DNA from: Ancalomicrobiaceae bacterium S20
GTDB taxonomy: Bacteria; Pseudomonadota; Alphaproteobacteria; Rhizobiales; Ancalomicrobiaceae
Reading direction: 5' to 3'
NCBI GenBank assembly: GCA_040269895.1
Contig: CP158568.1
Span: 930,001-994,000 of the forward strand
Length of the DNA stretch: 64,000 nt
Shown here piece after piece: positions 46,067 to 56,155 of the stretch (its first letter is position 1; each line of letters starts with the position of its first letter). Below the pieces are notes generated by a model. It ran no database searches. It was not told the origin of the DNA and saw nothing but the letters and a program-made list of their open reading frames with translations. Position numbers and translations under genes: made by a program.

Positions 46067-46389
46067 CCGGGGCGTCGGATCGGATCGTCTCCGTCCGGCG
46101 CGCGCGCGCGATCGCCGCGCGCGCCGTCCTGCTGGGTCTGGTCACTGTTGCCACGGTCGCGCCGGCCATGGCGCAGAACTATCAGGCCATGTCCTGCACC
46201 GAGCTCTGGCGGCAGCGCGCCTCGATCATGAAGCGGCTCGGCTTCTGCTTCACCGACGCGCGCGGCATCGCGGCCTTCGGCAACGACGGCTGCAAGGTGC
46301 AGGATCCGAACACGCTCGCCTACACGCCGCAGGACCGCGACCGCATCGCGCAGATCACGCTCAACGAACGCATGAAGCTCTGCCGCTGA
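46063..46389 (+). CDS. Second small exported YARHG-like protein
   Basis: 108 aa. GTG at 46063 overlaps the previous TGA (GTGA), so translation is coupled. The signal-peptide core (AVLLGLVTVATVAPAMAQ) ends near residue 38. The mature part, with SCTELWRQRASIMKRLGFCF and AAFGNDGCKVQ, is a divergent copy of the preceding protein with four Cys. The pair probably arose by duplication and may form a complex. A GCCCCC/GGGGGC stem with loop GAAAA (46416-46432) follows, without a T-run. Confidence 0.75.
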   Translation: MTGASDRIVSVRRARAIAARAVLLGLVTVATVAPAMAQNYQAMSCTELWRQRASIMKRLGFCFTDARGIAAFGNDGCKVQDPNTLAYTPQDRDRIAQITLNERMKLCR

Positions 46390-46537
46390 AGGGCGGCCCG
46401 TCCGTGCTGCCCTGAGCCCCCGAAAAGGGGGCGGGGGAGCGACGAATTGCGGCTTATGGCCAAGTTGCGGTCGTCTCGGCGAGCGCCTAAGACAACAGCC
46501 CACGACAACCCAAAAAGAACGGGGCCGGGTCCCTTCC

Positions 46538-48549
<2,012 letters not shown>

Positions 48550-48553
<4 letters not shown>

Positions 48554-49287
48554 GCGCCGCTTCCGACCGGGACGGAAACGGGCCCGATGACGAGGGGCGC
48601 CGGCCGCAGGCGGTGGCGCTGTTCGATCTCGACGGCACGCTGACCGATCCCTATCCGGGCATCACGCGCTCGGTCCGCCACGCGATGGAGAAGCTCGGCC
48701 GGCCGCTGCCGGCCGATGCGGATCTTTCCTGGGTGATCGGCCCGCCGCTCACCCACGCCTTCCGCAAGCTGCTCGACACGACCGACGAGAGCCTCGTCGC
48801 GGCGGCTGTCGCCGCCTATCGCGAGCGCTACGGCACGGTCGGGCTCTACGAGAACGCCGTCTATCCGGGCATCGAGGCGGCGCTCGACCGGCTGGCCGAA
48901 GCGGGCGTCGAGCTGGTGCTCGCCACGTCCAAGGTGCGGGTCTATGCCGAGCGCATCCTGGCGCATTTCGGCCTCGCGCGCCGGTTCCGCGCCATCCACG
49001 GCTCGGAACTCGACGGCACGCGGGCCGAGAAGCCGGCGCTGATCCGCTACATCGTCGAGACCGAGCGGCTCGCCGCGGTGTCGAAGGTGATGATCGGCGA
49101 CCGCCATCACGACGTCGACGGCGCGGCCGCCAACGGCATCGGCACGATCGGCGTCGGTTGGGGCTATGGCGGCGTCGAGGAACTGACGCGGGCCGGGGCG
49201 CGCATGGTGCTCGAGCGCGTCGACCAGCTGCCGGGCGCGATCATCACGACGCTCGCCGGCGAGCCGGCGCCGCAGGCCGCGACCTAG
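48550..49287 (+). CDS. HAD-superfamily phosphatase (phosphoglycolate phosphatase-like)
   Basis: 245 aa. GTG at 48550 overlaps the pccA stop; an upstream extension in this frame is only the shadow of pccA. Motif I is ALFDLDGTLTDPYPGI, the cap follows, then LVLATSKVRVYAERIL (motif II), KPALI (motif III Lys) and MIGDRHHDVDGA (motif IV). Coupling with pccA suggests a housekeeping or metabolite-repair role, but the substrate cannot be predicted. Confidence 0.9.
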
Positions 49288-49323
49288 ATCGGCATCGGAT
49301 TGCCCACCGGCTGCGCCCGAGCG

Positions 49324-50141
49324 TCAGCGCGCCGCCGCGGGCCGCTGAGCCGCGTCCAGGCTGGCGGCGATCGGTTCGGGCAGGCCGTGGAAGCGGCGCA
49401 GGCTGCGATCGACGTCGACCGGGAAGAACGGCTTGTGCAGGAAGGGTTCGCACAGCGTGGCCGGCACGCGCCGGCGCACCACCGGCTCCGGTTCGTCCGA
49501 CATGGCGATCACATGCGGGGGGCGGGGCAGATCGCGGGCGCGCCGGATCAGCTCGACGGCGTCGTAGCTGTCGGCCGTGACATCGATGACGAGCAGGTCG
49601 TAGCCGCGTTCCGTCGGGCTTGAGGCGCCGAGCCGCGCCAGTGCGTCGGCGCCGTCGCCGGTCTCCTCGACGGCGATCGCGAAGGCGCTCATGCCGACGA
49701 CCCGCGCGATCACGCGCCGGACCGTCTCCGACTCGTCGACCACCAGCGCGCGGACCGGCGCGGAGACCTTGTCATAGGCGCGAAAAGGGCGCCGAGCGCG
49801 TCCCGTCGATAGGGCTTCAGCAGCAGGTCGTAAGGCCGCAGCGTTTTGAACTGCGACAGCGGCCGCAGCGGCTGGGCCGAAGTCGCGGCGACGAAGATGC
49901 GGCCATGGCGGCGCAGCGCCTCGCCGAGATCGTCGGAGGCCGCGCGCGGGGTGTCGATGTCGATCAGCGCGATGTCGAAGCGGTGGGTTCCGAGGCGCCG
50001 GCGGCAGTCATCGACCGTCGCCGTCTCGACCAGATCGATCGGCGTCGTCCAGCCGCGCGCGAACTCGCGCACCGCCGCGACCCCATCCTCGGTCGCGTCC
50101 AGCACGAGCATGCTCACCGTATTGAAATCGAACAGGTCCAT
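49324..50141 (-). pseudogene. Double response-regulator receiver protein, single-base frameshift
   Basis: Two receiver-like domains in different frames. The first (MDLFDFNTVSMLVLDATEDG, phospho-acceptor candidate in FDIALIDID, Lys in LLLKPYRR) runs from 50141 to about 49785. The second (RALVVDESETVRRVIARVVG, acceptor in LLVIDVTAD, Lys in FLHKPFF) continues to 49324 in another frame. One more A in the AAAA at 49783-49786 (a T on the coding strand) joins them into about 272 aa. There is no output domain, so the intact protein would be a stand-alone double receiver. Sequence error is likely. Confidence 0.65.
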
Positions 50142-50360
50142 GGACGCCTGAGGGGGCTTTCCGAGGGGCGCCGAAGCTTAGCGGAAACCTGTCGTCCGTC
50201 CAGATCAAACCACGTTGCGGCTGCCTCGGCGCCCGATCTATTCTGTCGCAGACAGCGCCGGAATCCGGGGTTTTGCCGCATCTCCTTAGGTCACTTCATG
50301 GACCATGCATAGGGCGCGGCGGCGGACGGGCCTGCGCGCCCCGACGGGAGACATCCAAGC

Positions 50361-50651
50361 ATGCCATCCGGACTGACGGTCGCGCGGATCGGGATCGAGG
50401 GCAGGGTGCAGGGCGTCGGCTACCGCGAATGGACGCGGCGCCACGCGACCGAGCTCGGGCTTGTCGGCTGGGTGCGCAATCGCCGCGACGGCTCGGTCGA
50501 GGCGCTGTTCTGCGGCGAGGCGGCGGCGGTCGAGACCATGATCGCGCGCTGCGGCACGGGGCCGCGCGCCGCGGCGGTCACGCGCGTGACGCGGCTGCCC
50601 TGGGACGGACCGCGGCCGAACGGCGGCTTCGACGTGATCGCGACGATCTGA
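50361..50651 (+). CDS. acyP: Acylphosphatase
   Basis: Small cytoplasmic hydrolase of acylphosphates, 96 aa. The two signatures are complete: [16 protein letters not shown] with the catalytic Arg, and [17 protein letters not shown] with the catalytic Asn. The start ATG 50361 gives the normal length. It is convergent with lipB, the stops lying 17 bases apart. Confidence 0.95.
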   Translation: MPSGLTVARIGIEGRVQGVGYREWTRRHATELGLVGWVRNRRDGSVEALFCGEAAAVETMIARCGTGPRAAAVTRVTRLPWDGPRPNGGFDVIATI

Positions 50652-50668
50652 ACGCACGCGACCCGCGC

Positions 50669-51421
50669 TCAGGCGCGGACCGTCGGGCCGAACAGCGCCT
50701 CGAAGGTCTCGCGCAGCACCATGTCGACTTCCGGCATGGTCACCGGCAGGCCGAGGTCGACCAGGCTGGTCACGCCATAGCCCGCAATGCCGCACGGCAC
50801 GATGCCGCTGAAGTGCTCGAGGTTCGGTTCCACGTTGAGCGCGATGCCGTGGAACGTGACCCATTTGCGGATCCGGATGCCGATCGCGGCGATCTTGTCC
50901 TCGGCCGGGACGCCGGGCGCGATGTCGGGCTTGTCCGGGCGGCGGACCCAGACCCCGACGCGGTCGTCGCGCCGTTCGCCGCGCAGGTGATAGGCCCAGA
51001 GCGTCGCAATCAGCCATTCCTCCAGCGTGGCGACATAACGCCGGACGTCGGGGCGGCGGCGCTTCAGATCGAGCATCACATAAGCCACGCGCTGGCCGGG
51101 GCCGTGGTACGTGAACTCGCCGCCGCGGCCGGTCTCGTGGACCGGGAAGCGGTCGGGCGCGAGCAGGTCGGTCGCGATCGCGCTGGTGCCGGCCGTGTAG
51201 AGCGGCGGATGCTCGACCAGCCAAACCCGTTCGGCGGCGCGGCCCTCGGCGATGGCGGCGACGCGCGCCTCCATCTCGGCGACGGCGTCCGGATAGTCCA
51301 CGAGACCGTCGGCGATCACCCATTCGACCGGCGGTGCGTCGGGCGCGGCCCGAAGGCCGGCGCCCGCGCCGAGATCGTCGCGCCGGCGCGCGGCGGGGGC
51401 ATCGCTGGCGGCCACGGCCAC
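50669..51421 (-). CDS. lipB: Octanoyl-[acyl carrier protein]:protein N-octanoyltransferase LipB
   Basis: Transfers octanoyl groups from ACP to lipoyl domains, first step of lipoate synthesis, 250 aa from GTG 51421 (GAGGG 7 bases upstream). A longer frame from GTG 51610 would overlap the divergent fliN-like start and carry 63 unrelated residues. Family motifs are [34 protein letters not shown], the catalytic Lys in [14 protein letters not shown] and the catalytic Cys in [12 protein letters not shown]. Identification is firm; the exact start is not. Confidence 0.93.
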   Translation of the reverse strand: MAVAASDAPAARRRDDLGAGAGLRAAPDAPPVEWVIADGLVDYPDAVAEMEARVAAIAEGRAAERVWLVEHPPLYTAGTSAIATDLLAPDRFPVHETGRGGEFTYHGPGQRVAYVMLDLKRRRPDVRRYVATLEEWLIATLWAYHLRGERRDDRVGVWVRRPDKPDIAPGVPAEDKIAAIGIRIRKWVTFHGIALNVEPNLEHFSGIVPCGIAGYGVTSLVDLGLPVTMPEVDMVLRETFEALFGPTVRA

Positions 51422-51461
51422 GGCAGGACCCTCGGCCGGCGCGGCCGTTCCATCGGGCGTC

Positions 51462-51477
51462 TTAACGATCCGGTAAC
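51462..51477. promoter_or_regulatory. CtrA-like box in lipB-fliN region
   Basis: TTAA (51462-51465), 7 bases, GTAAC (51473-51477), one mismatch from the CtrA consensus TTAA-N7-TTAAC. A further TTAAC is at 51498-51502. It lies about 130 bases before the FliN-like gene. CtrA controls flagellar genes in many alphaproteobacteria. A match of this length can occur by chance. Confidence 0.35.
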
Positions 51478-51603
51478 CATCGGCAGGCAAGGTTTCGTTA
51501 ACTCCTTCAGGCGGGAATCGTCGGGCGGAGCGAGCGTCGGTCGCGGTTGGTCCCGGCTGGTCGGTCTTCAGGTAATCACTCCGCGCGGCGGCGGGAACAG
51601 TCA

Positions 51604-51885
51604 ATGACACCGTTCGACAATATCGTCGTCGATATCTCGGTCCAGCTCGGCAACACGCTGGTGCCGATCCACCAGCTCTTGCGCATGGGCCGCGGCGCCG
51701 TGATCGAGCTCGACGCGCGCGAGAGCGACGACGTCTCGATCCTCGCCAACAACATTCCGGTGGCGCGTGGGCAGGTGATCCTGCGCGGCGACCACATCGG
51801 CGTGACCATCACCGAAGTGCTGTTCCGCCCGCCGACCAGCCGGCCGCGGGAGACCGTGAAGCGGGTCAAGTCGGGCGGTGCGTGA
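51604..51885 (+). CDS. fliN: FliN/SpoA-type flagellar motor switch protein (orphan)
   Basis: C-ring protein of the FliN family, 93 aa consisting of a single SpoA domain. The ATG at 51604 gives [20 protein letters not shown]; conserved [19 protein letters not shown] and [14 protein letters not shown] are present. No other flagellar or type III secretion gene is near, so this is an orphan copy. It could serve the flagellar switch, or the C-ring of an injectisome encoded elsewhere. Confidence 0.88.
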   Translation: MTPFDNIVVDISVQLGNTLVPIHQLLRMGRGAVIELDARESDDVSILANNIPVARGQVILRGDHIGVTITEVLFRPPTSRPRETVKRVKSGGA

Positions 51886-51936
51886 CAGCCCGATGCGGGT
51901 CGGGGAACTTTTCCTCTCTTATCCACAAGGGGAGGC

Positions 51937-51964
51937 TTGCCCCGCCGAATCCGATTTGTTAGAG
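51937..51964 (+). promoter_or_regulatory. Possible promoter of tRNA-Leu
   Basis: TTGCCC (51937-51942), a 16-base spacer, then TTAGAG (51959-51964), about 50 bases before the mature tRNA end. The -10 element is a modest match, so this is tentative. Confidence 0.35.
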
Positions 51965-52013
51965 AGGCGCCACTTCGGAACCGGCGTCGGGTTCGGCGGC
52001 GGAAACGAAGTTT

Positions 52014-52098
52014 GCGGTCGTGGCGGAATTGGTAGACGCGCTAGCTTGAGGTGCTAGTCCGTAACAGGGTGGAGGTTCGAGTCCTCTCGACCGCACCA
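52014..52098 (+). tRNA. tRNA-Leu (anticodon GAG)
   Basis: 85-base class II tRNA. The acceptor stem is GCGGTCG (52014-52020) with CGACCGC (52088-52094), followed by A and an encoded CCA end. The anticodon stem-loop is CTAGC TTGAGGT GCTAG, giving anticodon GAG, which reads CUC and CUU. The D-loop contains TTGGTAGAC, the T-arm has GGTTCGAGTCC, and the long variable arm confirms Leu. Confidence 0.97.
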
Positions 52099-52419
52099 TC
52101 CGATCCCACAAGAGATCGGATGCGCAAACGAAAACCGGCTCCGTGATCATTCGATCCGGGGCCGGTTTTCGTTTGTCGGCACCGCAGGGCCGGCACCGGC
52201 CTGCTCTCGCCGCGCCCGGAATGCCAGGCGTCCGATCCGAACGTGCGATTCGCGCTCGGGGTTCGCGTTCTGCATTTTCGGAATGGGGGCGCTGCGCTTC
52301 GGCCCTCAGTAGAACTGACGATCAATCCTCATACTAAAGCGCGACGCGAGGGCATGCGTTGTAATTTTGGATAGATCTTGGCGGCATAATAGCCCGGCTG
52401 GAAATCGCTGGGACATCTC
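52099..52419. other. tRNA-Leu to HD-GYP intergenic region
   Basis: A 321-base stretch with the terminator at 52125-52175 and then about 240 bases without a recognisable gene. Its last 100 bases, before 52420, are visibly richer in A+T and probably hold the promoter of the HD-GYP gene. No integrase or repeat of the tRNA end was seen. Confidence 0.45.
52125..52175 (+). terminator. Perfect 15-bp inverted repeat after tRNA-Leu
   Basis: CAAACGAAAACCGGC (52125-52139), 21-base spacer, GCCGGTTTTCGTTTG (52161-52175). The T-rich stretch lies inside the 3' arm, so it could terminate transcription in both directions. Confidence 0.7.
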
Positions 52420-53469
52420 ATGGCCGTCACGCCTTTGATCTGCCAAGCACCTGATGAGGTGATCGACCTGTCCGCCCAATTGAAGCGGTCGGGACTGGAC
52501 GTGCGTGTCGTTCCGCTCGACGAGCCGGAACTGCCCGAGAGTTCGCATTATATCGTGTGGGACTGCCGCACGGCCGAGACGGCGCGGCGCTGGAGCCGGC
52601 AGGGCGGGGCGACCCGACTGAACCGCACCATCGCGTGCGGACGGCTGCTGAACGGCCGCGACATCCTGCGGCTCGACGACCTCGGCATCCGCTACGCCTG
52701 CAACACCCATCCCAACATCGACGGGTTGCTGCGGCTGGTCGGCTATATCGACGCCGAGACGATCTCGACGCGCAAGGAACGCATCGCCGAGGCGCACGAT
52801 GTCGCGAACACCGTGTTCAACGCCACGACGGCGGCGTTCGGCATGTTCGCCTCCGTGACGCACTATGACGCGACCTTTTACGAGAACCTGAGCAGCGAGT
52901 TCGACAAGCGGCTCAAGGTGGCGCCGCTGATGCTGCTCGTCGACGCGATCTCCGCCAACCAGGAGACGACGATCCAGCATTGTTCGCTGGTGACGACGAT
53001 CGCGGTCGCCTTCGGCGGCGTGCTCGGGCTGGGCGCTGCCGACATGGAACGGCTGTTTCTGTCTGCGTTCTTCCATGACATCGGCAAGTCGGTCGTGCCG
53101 AAGCACGTCATCGACAAGCCGGGCAAGCTGACGCCGGACGAGATCCGTCTGGTGCGCAGCCACGTGACCGTCGGCTACGAGATGTTGCGCCGGTTCCCGG
53201 AGACGGCCGGCGAGATCGCCGACGTCGCGCTCTACCACCACGAGATGCTCGACGGCTCGGGCTATCCGAACGGCCTGAAGGGCGGCGAGATCTCGGATCT
53301 GATCCGGCTGGTCACGATCTGCGACGTGTTCGCGGCGCTGATCGAACGGCGCAGCTACAAGCCGCCGATGCCGGCCCGTGAGGCCTACGGCATCCTGCAG
53401 GCGATGGGGCCGAAGCTCGATCAGGCGCTGGTGGCGGTGTTCGGCGAGGTGGTCGAGTCGCTCGCCTGA
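52420..53469 (+). CDS. HD-GYP domain cyclic-di-GMP phosphodiesterase
   Basis: 349 aa. The C-terminal half (about 175-345) is an HD-GYP domain with metal-binding residues in place: HCSLVTTIAVAFG, FFHDIGKSVVPKHVI, RSHVTVGYEML, and the GYP motif HHEMLDGSGYPNGLKGGEI. The N-terminal 150 residues start DLSAQLKRSGLDVRVVPLD, a receiver-like alternation, but no phospho-acceptor site is apparent; I do not recognise this domain. A role in lowering c-di-GMP, affecting motility or surface life, is inferred from the family. Confidence 0.88.
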   Translation: MAVTPLICQAPDEVIDLSAQLKRSGLDVRVVPLDEPELPESSHYIVWDCRTAETARRWSRQGGATRLNRTIACGRLLNGRDILRLDDLGIRYACNTHPNIDGLLRLVGYIDAETISTRKERIAEAHDVANTVFNATTAAFGMFASVTHYDATFYENLSSEFDKRLKVAPLMLLVDAISANQETTIQHCSLVTTIAVAFGGVLGLGAADMERLFLSAFFHDIGKSVVPKHVIDKPGKLTPDEIRLVRSHVTVGYEMLRRFPETAGEIADVALYHHEMLDGSGYPNGLKGGEISDLIRLVTICDVFAALIERRSYKPPMPAREAYGILQAMGPKLDQALVAVFGEVVESLA

Positions 53470-53480
53470 CGGCGCGAGCC

Positions 53481-54239
53481 TCAGGCGCCGCCCTTCGGCA
53501 CAATGTGGACGACCTTCCAGCCGCGACGGTGCAGCTCGCGCAGCAGCTCGGGGACCATCGCGGCCGTATGGGCGTGGATATCATGCAGCAGCAGGATGCC
53601 GCTGCGCCGCGTCTCGATCCGGAGCAGCACCTGATCCAGGAGCTGCTGCGCGGTCATCGGCATCCAGTCCGAGCCCCAGAAGTCGGCCCCGAACACGCCG
53701 ACGTCGAGATCCGACAGCCAGGCCGCGGTCTCCTTCGTCGGCGCGAAGCCGGGGAAGCGGAAGAACGGCGTTCGCGGCCGGTCGTGCGCCTCGCCATAGA
53801 GGATGCGGTCGACGGTATGCCAGCCGCCGGCGATGTCGTCCTTCGCGCGGGCGAAGGGGACCGTGGTCATGATCACATGGGTCATCGAATGATGCCCGAT
53901 CGTGTGGCCCTCGGCGGCGATGCGCTTCAGCTGCTCGGGATGCGCCTTGGCCATGTCGCCGACGATGAAGAACGTCGCCTTCACGCATTCCTTGCGCAGG
54001 GCCTCGAGCACGGCATCGGTGGTCTTGCCGGCCGGACCGTCGTCGAAGGTGAGCACGATCTCATGATCGCCGAGCGGCAGGGTCTCGGGATAGCTCTTGG
54101 TGCCGAAGAAGCGGCCATGACGCGTGTCGATCTCGATCACGCGGCTGGTGCCGAGCGCATTCGGATTCGGGCAATCGGCCGCGTGGCCGCGCGATGGGGC
54201 GACCGTCGCGAGCGCCAGGGCCAGCAGCAGCGCGCGCAT
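53481..54239 (-). CDS. Exported polysaccharide deacetylase (NodB domain), copy 1
   Basis: 252 aa with a signal peptide (MRALLLALALATVAPSRGHA). The NodB domain is complete: motif 1 IVLTFDDGPAGKT with the catalytic Asp and metal Asp, motif 2 GHTIGHHSMTH with both metal His, motif 3 PFFRFPGF, and the final ILLLHDIHAHT with the catalytic His. It is convergent with the HD-GYP gene (11 bases) and 65 bases downstream of a paralogue on the same strand. The substrate (peptidoglycan, exopolysaccharide or chitin-like polymer) is unknown. Confidence 0.92.
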   Translation of the reverse strand: MRALLLALALATVAPSRGHAADCPNPNALGTSRVIEIDTRHGRFFGTKSYPETLPLGDHEIVLTFDDGPAGKTTDAVLEALRKECVKATFFIVGDMAKAHPEQLKRIAAEGHTIGHHSMTHVIMTTVPFARAKDDIAGGWHTVDRILYGEAHDRPRTPFFRFPGFAPTKETAAWLSDLDVGVFGADFWGSDWMPMTAQQLLDQVLLRIETRRSGILLLHDIHAHTAAMVPELLRELHRRGWKVVHIVPKGGA

Positions 54240-54304
54240 GAAGAAGCCGCCGGGAGCGGTGGCTCGCCGGCGGCTCGTCTTGATATCGGGGCGGCGCACG
54301 ACGC

Positions 54305-55803
54305 TCACCACAGGCCGATCGCGTTGCCCATGCCTCGGAACGCCGAGGCGGTCGAGGCGAACCAGCCGTCGTCGGCCGGCTGGGGCGGCAGGGCCGCGGC
54401 CTGGGTGGTCGGCACGGACTGCGTGGTCAGCGGTTCGACGGCGGCAGCGGCGCTGGGCAGTGGCCGGGCGTTCACGGCCGGCGCCGCGGGCACGGCGAGC
54501 GCCGTCTGCGGCTGATAGGTCGGCAGCGGCTGCGCGGAGTTCTTGCCCGAGCGGCCCGCCTGTTCCTGCGCGAGCTGCTGGGCCGTGCCGTAGGTGCCGA
54601 CGCGGCGTTCCTGGACCGGCAGAGTGGTCTCGGCGATGGTCGGGAACGACGCCTGCACCGGCCCGGCGACCAGCGCCGGGGGCGGGTTCTTCGGCATGAT
54701 GTGGACGATCTTGAAGCCGCGCTTCTTCAGCTCGACGAGCAGCGGCGCGACGATCGAGGAACTCGAATCCTTGATGTCGTGCAGGAGCAGGATGCCACCG
54801 TTGCGCGCTTCCAGTTCCTTCAGCGCCTCGTTCAGCACGTTCGGGCCGTCGGCCAGCGTCAGATGGTTCTTCAGCCAGTCGTTGCCGGCGGCGTCGATGG
54901 CGAAGACGCCGACGCCCATCTGGTTGAACCACTCGTTGACCGGCCGCGAATTGAACAGGCCCGGATAGCGGAAGAACGGCGTCGCCGGCTTGTCGCCCGC
55001 CGTGCCGTAGAGGATGTGGTCGACCGTCTGCCAGCCGTCGCGGATGTTGCCCGACGCCTTCTCGAACGGCCACTTCCGGAGCTCGAGCGGGTGCGTCATC
55101 GTGTGATAGCCGATGGTGTGGCCCGCGGCGGCGGTCTTGCGCAGCGTCTCCGGATAGGCCTTGGCCATCTGGCCGACGATGAAGAAGGTCGCCTTGGTGC
55201 ACTCGTGGTCGAGCGCGGCGAGCACGCGGTCGGTGCGGCCGGCCATCGGGCCGTCGTCGAAGGTCAGGATGACCTCCTTCGGCTCGAGCGTCGGCATGCG
55301 GGTCAGGTAGGTCTGGCCGACGTAGAAGCCGCCGGTGGTGTCGACCTTGATCACGCGGCTGACGCCGATCGCGTCCGGGTTGCCCGGGCATTGCGTCTTG
55401 ACCGGGATCGAGACGTGATTGTGCACCGGCGGGGTCGCCTGCGCGGTCAGGTTGGCGATCTGGATCGCGCGGCGCGCCTCGGCCGGCACCTTGGCGGCCG
55501 GGTTCGCCGGCTTGGCAGCCTTGGCGGTCTTTGGCTTCGGCGCCGCGCCGGGGCGGCAGCCGCGCCGGGGGCGACGGGCTTGGCGGCACCGGCGGCGGCC
55601 GGCTTCGGCTTCTGCTGCACCTTCTTCAGGGCGGGATCGGCGGGCGTGGCCGTGCCGGTCGTGATCGGATCGGCGGTCGCCAGACGCGGCGCGGGAGACG
55701 ACGGACCCAGCATCAACGGCGCCTGTTGCGCGAAGGCCGCGCCGGCCCCGATCGCCACTCCACCCATCAGGGCGGCCAACTGTCCGATCCGCTTCAAAGA
55801 CAT
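54305..55803 (-). pseudogene. Exported polysaccharide deacetylase (NodB domain), copy 2, single-base frameshift in linker
   Basis: The ATG at 55803 starts a signal peptide (IGQLAALMGGVAIGAGAAFA) and a Pro/Ala/Lys linker in one frame; from about 55550 the frame changes. One more G in the GGGG at 55550-55553 (a C on the coding strand) joins the parts into about 499 aa. The NodB domain is complete: VILTFDDGPMAGRT, GHTIGYHTMTH, PFFRYPGL and ILLLHDIKDS. A low-complexity C-terminal tail of about 140 residues follows. The domain itself is undamaged, so a sequence error in the linker is the likeliest explanation. Confidence 0.8.
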
Positions 55804-56155
55804 CGTGCACTCCGATCACAAGGGCCGGCGCTCGCCGCAATCCGAGGCGGTCGCCCGTCCGGGGCGCCGCGGCGCCCGACCCTGGTCGCGGGGCTCGTCG
55901 TCCCGCGTTCCGCTCAAATTCTACCGCATGGCACCGGCGGATGGACCCATCCACTTGCGCCTGCAAGACGCTGTTAACCACGTTAGTCGGTTTATTCTGA
56001 CCAGCGGGTTAACGCGTCGTCGGGTTTCGGCGCCACAGCAAAATTCGTCCCGTGCGGTCGATCTCGGCCGGTGTGACGTTTTTGCGTGGCATCCGGTCCG
56101 CGAGAGGGCTAGATCTCCCGGCGGACCGGCTCCCGGGGAGGGTGGAGGAGGGATC
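55804..56155. other. Divergent intergenic region between deacetylase 2 and mgtE
   Basis: 352 bases between divergent genes. An A+T-richer stretch at about 55970-56020 contains two GTTAAC sequences and probably holds the promoters. No M-box riboswitch features were recognised upstream of mgtE. No gene is seen. Confidence 0.4.

Noticed and set aside
51422-51610. N-terminal extension of lipB from GTG 51610
   Set aside because: It would overlap the divergent fliN-like start and the CtrA-like box, and adds 63 residues not seen in LipB proteins.
52014-52098. tRNA-Leu as an integration site for a genomic island
   Set aside because: No integrase gene and no repeat of the tRNA 3' end were seen downstream.
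54701-56155. Long + strand open frame in front of mgtE (would give a 957-aa protein)
   Set aside because: The N-terminal part is the mirror of the deacetylase gene on the - strand; a strong ribosome site marks TTG 56156 as the mgtE start.
55804-56155. M-box magnesium riboswitch upstream of mgtE
   Set aside because: No matching conserved segments were recognised, and the leader has no terminator-like stem near mgtE.
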